A DNA stretch of 64,000 bases, taken from positions 9,849,714-9,913,713 of the forward strand of contig OZ025869.1 of NCBI GenBank assembly GCA_964019415.1, in the 5' to 3' direction. Each line of letters begins with the position of its first letter. Positions within the stretch are counted from its first letter, which is position 1. Position numbers and translations under genes: made by a program. This stretch comes from Ianthella basta (taxonomy: Eukaryota; Porifera; Demospongiae; Verongiida; Ianthellidae). The notes under the pieces were generated by a model. It searched no databases. It was not told the DNA's origin and was given only the letters and a program-made list of their open reading frames with translations. Shown piece by piece: positions 30,340 through 41,048 of this stretch.

Positions 30340-30590
30340 GGATCACCCCTTTCACACAGACCTCTAACCCGGGTTTTAAATAGGTTGAATCTGGATTAGT
30401 TGCATTCACACGAATGGTTTAACAAGTGAGTTGAACCCACCTGGCTAGTAAGTGGGTATGACCCACTTGTAATCCAGGTCAAAAATGGCGGAATGTGATA
30501 ATATGTGGAGAGACTGAGATGGAACACTACTGAACATTAGCGCCAAATCACTATGCTGTGCCCTTGTGTTGAACTCTCAGCCACGTAGCC
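30340..30590 (+). mobile_element. Partial Harbinger-like mini-element (alpha copy)
   Basis: It begins CACCCCTTTCACACAGACC and carries GAATCTGGATTAGTTGCATT and GTGGGTATGACCCACTTGTA, as in beta (33694-34573) and gamma (55606-56753). Similarity stops near 30589, so only the left part remains. Confidence 0.6.
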
Positions 30591-30915
30591 TGAAGCAGAC
30601 AACGACCCATGGCAAATGTGGTGAGTAATAGTCTTCGCATGTGGGACATGGCTATGTAAACAATGTGCGCCGATTTTGGCCTAAGTATTTTGGATCATAT
30701 CTCCTACCAGCTTTGCTGGATCTGAGCGGGACAAGCACCGAACGGAAGACAAGGGAGCGCTCTGTAACACTGTGAATAAGCGTCGTTACTAATACTGTGG
30801 TACAGCGAGTTGTACCGGCAATCGCAAACCCACTGAAAGAGTAGTAAATGTCGATGTCGTAGTCAAGGAAAAGTCGCAGCAAATAAAGAAGGGTATCATT
30901 GGATGTGCATTCATG

Positions 30916-31072
30916 TTATCTAACTTTTGTGAGAGGGATAAGTTGCTAAAGCGATCCGCTGACAACTTACAGCAAGAAGACTACCATAGCTTGGTGGTTA
31001 TGAAAATGTTGGGTCGCATAACTCTAGATAGGAAAAATGCGAAGCATTATCCCTCTCGCAAAAGCTAGATAA
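30916..31072. mobile_element. 157-base TIR mini-element
   Basis: TTATCTAACTTTTGTGAGAG and the complement of TTATCTAGCTTTTGCGAGAG face each other, giving inverted repeats of about 26 bases. No gene. Confidence 0.75.
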
Positions 31073-31935
31073 TTTACTTGACTAACCGTTTCAGTCTTGA
31101 TTTCAGCAAGAAACAGTCTCAACGACTACGACACGACGTTTCCCTGAAAGGACAAGTCGAAGGCCTATTAGCACGTGATAACACGTGATATTCTTGTGAC
31201 ATTTCCGAATATGGCTGACAATGTTGTGTTACTTCTTGCCATTTGGCTGTTCCGCGCGAACGATTCAATGAAAACTCTACGTTTTGGCTTACCCCCGCCT
31301 TCAAGCACGTACGCAGCAGCCATAAACCATGCTTTAAGGCGATTTCTTCCAGAACTTTCTGTCAAATCACGCGGATAACACGTGACAATGCTCGCGTAGC
31401 CATGGCAACATAGGAATTCACACCTTTGAGGTGTCATATTTCCTTGTGTAAACAAATCAGACATGTCCTACAAGCGTTATGTGCCAGTCCCTATTTCTCC
31501 TATTGGACTGGCGTGCAAGACTAGGTAAGTAACACTGTTTCCATTTGTATCTCCTGCAACACGAAGCATAGCCCCCATATAGCACCTGTATGTCGCTGTC
31601 TGGCCTGCTGTCTGTGCTATCTCTTCAAGCATAGCGTGACATCAACACCGTCAGCAATACGTTAAATGCAATTTTACAACACAATTTCTACACTTATGGC
31701 TAATTCTACGAGTCGCTGTGTGAATGTAATTAGCACTGGATCTGGTGTAACAGGATATCAGTTCCCCCTGGAACTGGAATCCTAGAACTGGAGGACACCC
31801 TCTAAGATTTCAATTCCCCTGGGCGAAACCTTGCCTACGGAACTCCTGTCCTAGTATGGGAGTTCTGCTTAAGACGTCAGTTGGTGCTGAGAATGCAGCG
31901 GTGTTTCGGTTGTGCACAAACCTACTTCAACAACA
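31073..31935. other. Stretch between the alpha and beta modules
   Basis: CpG-richer sequence around 31080-31400 holds several CACGTG motifs, with GATAACACGTGA occurring twice. It could be a promoter of gene alpha, but no first exon was identified. Bases 31745-31880 are an inverted, diverged copy of 34380-34560 inside the beta Harbinger-like element. Confidence 0.4.
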
Positions 31936-32218
31936 GCTCGTATGCATAAACACCTACTTACCATATATGCACACACTCGAGTTCAACCATTACATGCAAT
32001 ACAAGTGAATGTACATGCACAGTGCAACGCCCACATATATACCTAGTGACGGGAGTCTTGCATATCTTCTGTCTTCACCTAGTCCTAGTTGTGAAATTAC
32101 TGCATCCCGCCTTCCCCCTGTTGTAAAGACTGCAAAAATGGTAGTGTAATGTAACCTACTCCACTGCTATGCTGCATAATAATTACAGCATTGAACAAGC
32201 AGACAATCAGTGACTAAC

Positions 32219-32401
32219 CTTTCCATGCTTGCCGAGTAGGAAGATGTGTGGTGGCTGTTCCATCTTCTTGTCCTACACGAAGCCCTCTGTCACGCTCAGC
32301 TGAAGCTAACTGTGAGTTAGATGGATACCCAGGAACGGCTGCTGATGGATGAGTACCATCCGTTGTAATTGCAGGCTGTAGTAGGCCTGGTGTTGCCAAA
32401 G
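32219..32401 (-). CDS. Gene beta linker exon
   Basis: Phase 1-1, 61 codons: a Pro/Thr-rich start (TPGLLQPAITTDGTHPS) and then QLASAERDRGLRVGQED. Acceptor TGTTCTTCCTAG, donor GTTAGT. It joins in phase to the beta CARD-like exon (33296-33604). The gamma copy is at 53516-53695 and a distant relative (delta) at 61987-62154. Confidence 0.75.
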
Positions 32402-33295
32402 CTAGGAAGAACAGAGTGCAAATAAATTTGAGTATAAGCCCAACAACATATTTGCAACAGCCAAGTGTCCATTTAACTACAGACCTGTCAGTGATACGTT
32501 CACCATCCAATATTACAAAGATATGTGTCAACAGACAGCAGGATTACAAGAAACAAACTGAAGGGACAAGATAACAACTCTCTGCAACAAACAAGTGGTT
32601 ACCACACCGGGGTTGGTTCACATGTGTTGTTACATATCTGAACCACTTCCAGCAGGCATCTGCACGGTTCTGTTAGGCCTTCCACACAGACTAACTGACG
32701 GTGCCACTGGACAATACAGGTTGCATAGAGGCACCTGGTGGCCACAACGAAGACCAGCGAGAAACCACCTGTGCCACAGCTGCTCAAGTTGCATGTGGAT
32801 CGCAAGCATCACCTGACCGGACATTGTGTACGTCGGAACAGGAATCAGTGCTGACATACAGACTGATGCTAACAGGCACATTAGTGTCCAGTCCACTGGC
32901 ACCCCCTTTAGCAGTTGCCTTCAGTCACCTGCAGCTAGCATTCATTACTGTAGCTGTTAGCTGTTAGCATCTCTGTTCTCAAACGAAATATTCGCATATT
33001 CAAAAGAATTACTTATCCTTTGAATATTTGGCTACCAAACGAATATTCGGTTACTTGTTTGACCTTTATTCCCAACTCCCATCCAATGATGGTACCATAC
33101 AACAACATCTTAGCCGTGAAGGCACACATTAAACATTATACTTTTGCTATAGTAGGCTGTAATAATTTGGTGCTTCTAATGGTGTTGACAATGTATGTAT
33201 ATGTGACTTGCTCTGTATTTGGTATTGACAGTCCAAAGTACACTGCCACCACTGACAAATTCCTACGTAAGAAACTTGAAAGCATGCACACTCAC

Positions 33296-33604
33296 TCTCT
33301 TTCTGGATTTCTTCAGCAATACTGGCATGCTGAGCAGCACCACCGCAACCTTGCGTATCCAAAAGAGACTTATACAAGGCAAATAGAACACCCTGGGGAT
33401 GTCGTTTAAGTGCATTAGTGACAATGTCCTTGAACTGGGGTTTATCAGCAGTAAGTGCATCCAATTCATCATTGGTAAACAAACTGAAATGTTTACCAAC
33501 AAGCTCAGCAGATACTGAACTCCACTCAATGCTCTTCAAAAGGGGTTTGTTTCGCAACCTATACCAAATAAGTAATATCCTTTCTCCTGTCAGGGTCAAT
33601 ATCT
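33296..33604 (-). CDS. Gene beta CARD-like (death-fold) exon
   Basis: Phase 1-1, 103 codons: WYRLRNKPLLKSIEWSSVSA, then ELVGKHFSLFTNDELDAL, then KDIVTNALKRHPQGVLFALY, and ending HASIAEEIQKE. The six-helix hydrophobic rhythm and the late F..L/LY segment resemble a CARD, which is my best guess. No catalytic residue is expected. Acceptor CTTGTCTTTTTGTAG, donor GTGAGT. Downstream death-domain exons of beta were not found, so beta may be a partial gene. Confidence 0.65.
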
Positions 33605-33693
33605 CTACAAAAAGACAAGCAAACAAAATCATATGCAGCAAGACCATACGCTAACATCATGTGTCATGCCCATGCCTAAGATCATGAGATCAT

Positions 33694-34573
33694 CCCTTTC
33701 ACACAGACCTCTAACCCGGTTTTTAAATAGGTTGAATCTGGATTAGTTGCATTCACACGAATGGTTTAACAAGTGGGTTGAACCCACCTGGCTAGTAAGT
33801 GGGTATGACCCACTTGTAATCCAGGTCAAAAATGGTGGAATGTTATATGTGGAGAGACTGAGATGGAACACTACTGAGCATTAGCGCCAAATCACTATGC
33901 TGTGCCCTTGTACTGAACTCTCAGCCACGTAGCGGTGTTTCAGTTGTGCTCAAACCTACCTCAACAATGGCGTACGTGTGGAGCAGGGGCAAATGTAGGT
34001 GGCACAACACAAAGCAGTAAGTTACAGTAGCCGTCAGGTTTTATGTTCAAGACAGATTTCTCTCCTCCTCAGGCCTTAAGTTGAGTTTATACGTACAGCT
34101 CAGCTGCTCCAATAAACTTTAAAGTAGGCTGCAGCAAAATTGCAATGTCATAAATATCAGGGAAGCCTGTCTTCATGCGCAGCACTCATATTAGAAGGTG
34201 GGAAGCTAGTTCCCCTAGGATAAGAAATGGTAGTCATTGTGGAAAGCCTGCCAAGTAGAAAGAAACTTGAATTCCTAAGTTTCCAGCAGAAGAATGCAAC
34301 GACTACCCTTGCAGAGCCTGACAAGGGAGGTACTTGTATCCTAGAAGGGGAACTACATTCCTAAGCGTTAACCCCGACAGTGAAACGTGAATCCAGAGGC
34401 AGAACCCATCTCCTAGGAAGCATGCTCTGGGGGGGGGGGACCATAATCCTTGGAGCCGAGGTCGGCTGGAACTCGTATACTAGTATTGGAGTTCCAAGGA
34501 GAAACTAAAATCCTGTTACTCCAAGTTCAAATCTGGTTTCAAAATCTGGATTAAAGCGACCGTGTGAAATGGG
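33694..34573. mobile_element. Harbinger-like mini-element, beta copy
   Basis: Ends CCCTTTCACACAGACC and CGGTCGCT..TTTCACACGG (read inward) are inverted relatives. Subterminal GGATTAG/AATCCAG and GAATCTGGATTAG motifs resemble those of the element at 48088-48819. Bases at about 33966-34297 are missing from gamma, so they are either an insertion here or a deletion there. Confidence 0.6.
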
Positions 34574-35243
34574 TTTTAGGCTAGGGGCCAGAGTTACGCA
34601 GCTCTCAATCTGTTACTCTCCCAGTTAGCTGCTCAATTACTGTCTAAAAATAGCATAATGTATTGTAGATGTAGGCACTCTAAAGATCTGGATTGCTTCA
34701 CATTACATCTGTCTCACACCAGAGCCATCTGCATGCGGAAGGGCCTGGCAATATACTGCGCCACTTCCATCTCACAGCCCAGCATTTCAGAACCAATCAG
34801 ATTGGAGAATGCAAGAGAAATGCATAAGTAACACACAGACTTATCATAGTACTCCTTACTGCCCTCCTTGTGAAGAAATCGCTGCTGTCCATAAATGGCT
34901 CACTAGCAAAATACATGGTAACACGTGCACACCCTTCTCTTCATGGTACAGTATGAGATTCAACACGTACTCTGTGTTACTTATATCTGTATCTTGCATT
35001 CATCAGTCTGACTGTCCCTCATTTAGCTACCAGGCCATCACACAGAAAGTGGTGCGTAGGTTACCAAAGCCTTCCCCGCACAGATGGTTGTGAGTATGAG
35101 ACTAGGTATACCACAGTAAGCAAATTCGCTTTCTTACGAACGAAAGTACATAGCAATTGGCCAAATTTCAAATGTGGAGAGAAGTATCAACTGTGGTTGT
35201 GAGCATCTCTCAAGCCCAAAACTAGCCATGCGAACCATAGATA
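34574..35243. other. Duplicated non-coding stretch
   Basis: Matches 56754-57418. Frames conserved between the copies (such as 34809-35093) reflect the recent duplication and contain no known motif. Confidence 0.5.
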
Positions 35244-35583
35244 AGGTAAGGGCGGGGATTTCCGGAAAGGAGGGGATTTCTGGAAACCAGACTAACGGTT
35301 TGTTCTCCTACCTCTGCTGATGGTAATACTGCTGCGCTACTCACCTTAACTGCAAGTACCATCACTTGACTCTTCTACGCCTGATCGTATGACCTCTCCT
35401 TCTTGCTCTTCTTCGACAACAATAAATAATGCGGCTTTATGAAGCCACATAACTGAACATTTGATTAAGCCGCTTACTCACCGCATTAATTGGGCGTCTA
35501 TAGGATACAAAAACCTTCTGCAAACTTGCTAAACTCCACTGTCAAAGTTGGCTGTGTCTCAGAAAGGGTAGCTACGATGACAC

Positions 35584-37035
35584 ATGCAGGCTTCGACTCA
35601 GCACTATAATTCGTTTCCGCTACAGGTGACAAGTAATCAAAAATTGACACCTAGCACCTTGCCCCACAGACAGCACGTGCATTATTTGAAACTCGCACTT
35701 GTGGAGTTAACATGGCTTGCAAAGCCTAAGAAAGTTGTCCGTTACTCGCAAGAGTCAATGCAAAGTGCATTAGATGAGATCAAGAAGGGAATGAGTATTC
35801 ACGCAGCTGCCAAAATGTTCAACATACCAAACAGTACTCTACATGATCATGTTTCTGGCAAGTCGAGCAAGGTTGGAGCTGGTGCTCCAACTGTTCTGTC
35901 ATACTGTGAGGAACAGGAGATCATTCTCACTTGCCAGGTTCTAGCTGAGATGGGTTTTGGTATTACCAGGGAGTTGGTAACAGTAGTACTCTCAGATTTC
36001 ATCCGAGAGCGGCATTGTTAATCCCTTCCCCAATGGAATGCCTGGTAAGGATTGGTGGCAACGATTCCTAAAGCGATGGCCCACTTTGACAGAGCGAAAA
36101 CCGCAGCATCTCAGCAAGCGACGAGCAGAAGCAGCAAATAAGGACACCGTTGATGCTTTCTTTGACCGCCTGGAGTCCAGCCTTGCGGAGGATCATCTGG
36201 ATCCGAAAGATCCTGAGGTAGCTTGCAGACTATGGAATTACGACGAAACCACCTTCTGTACATCTTCCACTTCCAAGAAGTTGCTTTGCAAACGAGGAGC
36301 ACAATCCCTCCATGAAGTGGGTGGTGGTACAGGAAGGGAGCACACTACAGTCCATGTGTGCTGCTGTGCCAATGGTCAGCGATTGCCCCGTTTATTTTGT
36401 ATAAGGCAAAGAATATGTATCAACAGTGGATGAAAGGGGGGCCTGCTGGATGCAGGTATGGCGTAAGTGAATCAGGATGGATGGATGGTGCTAACTTTCT
36501 CTCTTGGTTCAGGAAGCTGTTCCTCCCTGCTGTTGGCCATCTGACAGCCACAGGTCCAGTGTACTTATTCTTTGACGGCCACCATTCGCACATCACCCTG
36601 GAGCTTATTTGCACAGCACAGGAGGCAAATGTGAAGTTGTTTTGTTTACCGCCAAACTGCACACACATCCTGCAGCCTCTTGATGTTGGTGTTTTCGGCC
36701 CAGTGAAAAAGACATGGGTGACAGTTCTGAAGCAATGGAAACTGGAGACCAGAGGTACCAATGTATCAAAAGAGGCACTCCCAGGACTCATTGCAAAGCT
36801 GTGGGAACAGTCACTTACCCCGGCACAGTGCACCGGCAGTTTTAGGGGATGCGGGATTTTCCCCCTATCACGCAATGCAGTGATATCCAAGCTAGGTCCT
36901 TCTAGCATCTTTCGTTCTGCTAAGATGGAGGAGTTGAGCCAGGGGAAACACCAGGTCACCTGTGGCAGTTGTGGGCAGCAGACAAGTGTGTCCACTAGTC
37001 CATTCATCAGGACGCACTTGCGTGACTACTTCTGA
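35584..37035 (+). pseudogene. pogo/CENP-B-type transposase
   Basis: The N-terminus (from ATG 35584) has a psq/CENP-B-like helix-turn-helix: YSQESMQSALDEIKKGMSIH, then AAKMFNIPNSTLHDHVSGK. Next come GKDWWQRFLKRWPTLTERK and RAEAANKDTVDAFFDRL. The DDE core follows with LWNYDETTF (first D), LFFDGHHSH (second D) and ILQPLDVGVFGPVK (third D). The second and third D are 35 residues apart, i.e. a pogo-like DD35D. The C-terminal GCGIFPLSRNAVISKL is also family-typical. The coding sequence changes frame twice (near 36020 and 36360-36430), so it is broken or contains unrecognised introns. Confidence 0.88.
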
Positions 37036-37124
37036 AGGTACTAGAAGTCAGGAAGCAACCTGCACGCACCAGGAGCAAGACACGGGTTCGGCTTGAGGGG
37101 GAAGTAATCACCTCTGATGAATTT

Positions 37125-37373
37125 GTGGCATTGCTCAAGGAGGAGCAGGACAAGAAGGCAGGGAAGGGGAAAGAAGCATCACCACAAGCAGGCACAACCC
37201 CTGACAGTGAAGAGTCTTCGGCTGAGGATGATGACTGGGAGGAGTCAGACGAGGAGCAGAAGTACTGGATTGGATGCGATGGCACCTGTGGCAAATGGTG
37301 TCACTATCAGTGTGCTGGATACAAGAGAAAGCCATCAAAAACTCTCTTTTTCTGTAGTGCTTGTAAGAAATAA
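37125..37373 (+). CDS. PHD-like finger at the end of the pogo transposase
   Basis: An acidic stretch (SSAEDDDWEESDEEQ) leads into YWIGCDGTCGKWCHYQCAGY and a closing FFCSACKK. The C..C..W-C-H..C..C..C spacing is that of a PHD-type zinc finger. Such fingers occur at the C-terminus of some pogo-like transposases. It is separated from the DDE part by a frame change near 37035, and it may belong to the same original protein. Confidence 0.75.
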   Translation: MALLKEEQDKKAGKGKEASPQAGTTPDSEESSAEDDDWEESDEEQKYWIGCDGTCGKWCHYQCAGYKRKPSKTLFFCSACKK

Positions 37374-38286
37374 CTGATAGCACCAACTTCTATGTTTACT
37401 TTAACTTTGGGTTGCATTTTGATTGATCCTTCCAATTGTTATTATTATTTCTATACCTACTACCTCTTCTGGCATATATGAAGTACCAACCACCGTCACT
37501 AGTATGAAGGGTGCCTCCTGCAACGCGCACGAGCTCACTAGACACTCCATTTTTCGAGTTATGCAATATTTCCGGAATTACCGTCTACCAATATTTTCGG
37601 TGATTATCAACTTCTTGACTAGCCCTTGGACCAGGGATGGAACGATGGAGTTAAATCTTGCATGTCCGTCCCTTCTGTGTACCAGCCGCTTGGATAGTTT
37701 TTATAGCCCTAATCTCAATTGGTTCTCAATCTGATTGGTTCCTCTTTATGTGTACCTGTTAAGTGAAAAGTCTTAATTGGTACCACAGGTCACCTTGACC
37801 ACGTGTTCCTTCTACCTGGCATTTGACTATGCCATTCGCTATCCTGCAAATTCGCAGTGGTGCTAAGGTTTTGAAGCCCTGGTATGGGTGTGTGGTTGGA
37901 GAAGGGAGCACAGTTGCAGACATTTTCACTGACTTCAGCTCAGGTTTGTGAGAACTGGGGAATGGGAAGCCAATTCCTGATGAGTATCGCAGTCCAAATT
38001 TCGAGGCTAAAGCAGGCAAGACTAAGACAGACTTCATCCAAGTGAGTCCCCAGTGCTCCTTGTGTGACGCAGTGAGAGCGTTAGGACAGTACATCGAGTT
38101 TGCTGTCACAAAGACCACAGAGCTAATGTTAGTCGAGTCACCTGGCCAAGAATCTGGGGAATCCAGTACTCAAAATGTTTTTTCACTTCTGATGGCCTCA
38201 TCAAGGCAAACAACTTCTCTCCCACCGAAATGGGAAATTAAAATTCCCAACCAAAAGCTCAAAATGAAAACGACATCATTGATTTT
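37374..38286. other. Spacer between the two gene sets of the 6.3-kb element
   Basis: No terminal repeat or third gene was found. The end of this stretch (GATTTTTTGCAG) could be an acceptor for the first good exon of the second gene set. An upstream exon may lie at about 37990-38280. Confidence 0.4.
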
Positions 38287-39519
38287 TTGCAGAAAAACGA
38301 GCTAGGTTGGGAACCTGCTCATGCCAAGTCATGTGGGAACACACTTGTCAATACATTGGCAGATACTTTGTGGTACATTGATGGTAGCCACAAAGCCTTC
38401 GCAGATCGTTCATACCCCATTCCTCACATGTTTGAAGAATTTGTGGGCTACAACAGGCCAGAGATGAGAAAGAAGAGGAAGCGCAATTACACGAATTTAA
38501 AAGTTGATGAGCTTGAGGCTCACTCTTCATCTTTGTATACACTTGCCAGCAGCTCCTATTTGAAGCGTCAGAAATGGCAAAGTGTGTATGAAGCTGTGCT
38601 CAAACTAGCCGAGGGCTTGAGGCAGTATTCCAACTGCTTAAGGAAGCAGATTGAAGCTGTAGCAGAAAGTGAGGCAAAAAGGTCTTGTGTGCAGAATGAT
38701 GTAGATGAGCTAGTTGTGCTAAGTGCAACTTCAGTAATCAAGCCAACTCTTGCGGCTCGTTACAAAAGCTTGCATGCTGCATTGCTACATTCTACCGACT
38801 ATGAGCCAATACTGTTGGAAGATCACAGCCCAACAGAAAGAAGACAGAAGCATGAGTACAAGGCTGGAATTGTAGTTCCAGTTAGGTCTGTGCAGTACAC
38901 CTACACAGGAAGCAGAAATCACATCAGTTTCATATGGAGGATACCAAATGACCTCACAGAAACAGAACTGCTTCAAAAGAATGTCAGCATCCTGCAACAA
39001 ATCAAAACCTGTTTGCCGAAGTACCACACCCGTGCAATGCGCCAAGAATTTGTGTACACATTTGGCTCTGTAACTCATGCCAAGCCTGCTTTCCTGAGAG
39101 AGGCCTACCGTCGCCTGACAGGTGATGCCAGTGCATCTGACAGCACTGAACAAGCCGAAGTACATAGCCGGGTCACTGAAATGCTGGAGACAGAGGATCC
39201 AGACTTAGTTTGGGATTTGAGAGTGCTCAACGCAGGTAGGCCAGAATCATTCAAGGAGTTTCTGGAACACTGCCAGCAGTACATTCAGTCATCGGTATAA
39301 ACAGCTGTGGATGAACGGCGCCACGACACGGTGCAAGATGATGGTGAGGTGATAACCCATCTTGCTAAAGCCCTTAGTGTGAGGGATTTGCATGAAGAGG
39401 TGACCAAACGATGTCCTCCTGGGACACCCATCCCTTCAGTACAATGGCTCAGATACCAATTTTGGCCTCGTAGGCCTACAGCTGAAAGTGCGAAGAGATA
39501 CAAGGCACTCTCAAGATAA
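38287..39519 (+). pseudogene. Second gene set, N-terminal part, unassigned transposon-type protein
   Basis: About 337 codons from 38287, then 70 more in the same frame after a stop at 39300. Visible pieces are NELGWEPAHAKSCGNTLVNT, WYIDGSHKAFADRSYPIPH, FVYTFGSVTHAKPAFLREAY and PSVQWLRYQFWPRRPTAESA. I have a general impression of similar unannotated proteins in sponge and cnidarian genomes but cannot name the family. It runs on into the DDE-like part at 39525 after a frame change, so the set was probably one protein of about 900 residues. Confidence 0.6.
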
Positions 39520-39524
39520 AATTC

Positions 39525-40685
39525 ATGGTTCAGTCAAGGCAATTCAGAAGCACACACATTGACTCTCACTATGCCTCTGCATTGTTAAGGTATGAAAGGG
39601 AATTTGCTATTCGCTACCGGCAATTCACCACTTTTGTTTGTCTAGATGACAAACATACCATCAAGGTAGGTGAGCCAGGCTACCCTGTAGCTGCTGTGGA
39701 TCGTGGAAAGGCTGTCCTAGTAGGCTTGAAGGAAAAGTTTGTTGTAGGAGATCATGATTTCACCAGGTTCAGCATCACACCAAGTGTGAATTTTGTGGTA
39801 GATGTTCCCGAATCCATTGAGGAATCCTTTTATCATGGTAGGGTTCATGTTGGTCTAAAGACCAGTGCTTTTCAACCATCATCTCTGATTCAACGTGCTT
39901 GCGAGCTTCGGAATATTCTCCAGATGAGAGATGTCCAGCCTATACTACTGCTGTACACAGATGGGGGGCCAGACCACCGACCAACTTTCATCTCAGCACA
40001 GCTGGCCCTGTTGTCATTGTTCCTGGATCTTGATCTGGATTTCCTGTGTGCCGTGTGTACACCACCCTACAACAGCTGGAAAAATCCTGTGGAAAGGATT
40101 ATGTCTATTCTGAATATTGCATTTCAGGGCATGGGTGTTGTTCGAGGAGAAACAGCCTATGACGACCAGCTTAAGAACTGCAACAACATGAAACAGGTTC
40201 GCAGCCTTGCTCAGAGTGTTCCTGAATTGGAGAGTGCAGTTCTAGATTCAATGGAGAATACAAAGGCTCTGGCATATTCTCTCATCACACGATTGAAGCT
40301 CAAGGATGAGCCGTTCCAGACATTTCTTGCTGCTAGTCAAGATGAAATGAAGGAGTTCCAGGATAAAGTTAAACTAATTGACAACTCTATTGATCCAGCA
40401 ATGACCAAGAAGCAGCAAGTCATGGAGAAAGAGATGTTTCAGGAGTTCTTTGAAGGTGACTGTATATCACGCCACTATATGTTGCCATCAGAAGTGTTCG
40501 CTGATTTGCACCACCTACCTGATCCTATGCCTTCAGGTGATAGATATCAGGACTTCTCCAATTTGTACAGTCGGCCCACCTCAGAAAAGCTCCGGCCCTC
40601 ATTGGCAGCTATCATGTCTAGTTCTCATGGTATGCCTTTCCCTCCCAGTGCACAATGTGCCGAAAATGTAAAAGTGGTACTTTAG
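39525..40685 (+). CDS. Second gene set, DDE-like catalytic part
   Basis: A 386-codon open frame from ATG 39525. Three acidic landmarks are spaced like a DDE nuclease: FVCLDDKHTIKVGEPGYPV (D41/D42), ILLLYTDGGPDHRPTF (D146) and PPYNSWKNPVERIMSILN (E190). The second D and the E are 44 residues apart, longer than in Tc1/mariner. The remainder is helical (KLKDEPFQTFLAASQDEM). The TDGGPDHR and NPVER signatures are distinctive and do not match the pogo gene next door. I infer a transposase or integrase-like nuclease of an unnamed family. The open frame is intact at full length, unlike its neighbours. Confidence 0.6.
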   Translation: MVQSRQFRSTHIDSHYASALLRYEREFAIRYRQFTTFVCLDDKHTIKVGEPGYPVAAVDRGKAVLVGLKEKFVVGDHDFTRFSITPSVNFVVDVPESIEESFYHGRVHVGLKTSAFQPSSLIQRACELRNILQMRDVQPILLLYTDGGPDHRPTFISAQLALLSLFLDLDLDFLCAVCTPPYNSWKNPVERIMSILNIAFQGMGVVRGETAYDDQLKNCNNMKQVRSLAQSVPELESAVLDSMENTKALAYSLITRLKLKDEPFQTFLAASQDEMKEFQDKVKLIDNSIDPAMTKKQQVMEKEMFQEFFEGDCISRHYMLPSEVFADLHHLPDPMPSGDRYQDFSNLYSRPTSEKLRPSLAAIMSSSHGMPFPPSAQCAENVKVVL

Positions 40686-40730
40686 TGTACTGAGTGTCTC
40701 AAGTGCAGACTACTGTATGCAAAACATGCC

Positions 40731-41048
40731 TTGAGCAAGCAACAGCGTCAAGACCTTGAAGCATGCCTTGAAGATTTGTCCTACACATGCGGAAGTACTT
40801 TTGCCGATGTGGATTGTACAGAGGATAATATTTTGAAATCTGTCTTTGCCAGACAGAATTTGACTTGCAATTCTCCTATTGAAGTTCCTTACAATTCAGC
40901 TGGGAACGACCCTATCTGTTTCTACTGTGGAGGCGAGGATGAACTACACACTACTCCAGACTATTATCCACTATGCTCTTTCTGTGCTGGAAAGGAAAGA
41001 GTTTGCAAGCGCACACGTTCCTTCACACCTGGACCTAGTAAGAAGTAA
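40731..41048 (+). pseudogene. Second gene set, C-terminal cysteine-rich tail
   Basis: Same frame as 39525-40685, after a stop at 40685. The tail includes TECLKCRLLYAKHALSKQQR just upstream and ICFYCGGEDELHTTPDYYP, then LCSFCAGKERVC. Paired cysteines suggest one or two zinc-binding knuckles. Confidence 0.6.

Larger units (their letters stand above)
29265..30589. repeat. Duplicated module, alpha copy
   Basis: Matches 32971-33933 (beta) and 54852-56460 (gamma). Shared landmarks are CCAAACGAATATT, GGTGTTGACAATGTATGTAT, the CARD-like exon and GTGGGTATGACCCACTTGTA. It differs by a 526-base insertion and by an internal deletion in its CARD-like exon. Confidence 0.85.

Noticed and set aside
30400-30480. 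Regular CCCACTTGTAATCCAGG-type motifs as a possible CRISPR-like or regulatory array
   Set aside because: They are subterminal motifs of Harbinger-like mini-elements and are not evenly spaced repeats with unique spacers.
34809-35093. Frame conserved with 56987-57205
   Set aside because: Conservation is explained by the segmental duplication; the frame differs in length and has no motif.
36420-37007. 195-residue minus-strand frame
   Set aside because: Shadow of the pogo transposase; no motif of its own.
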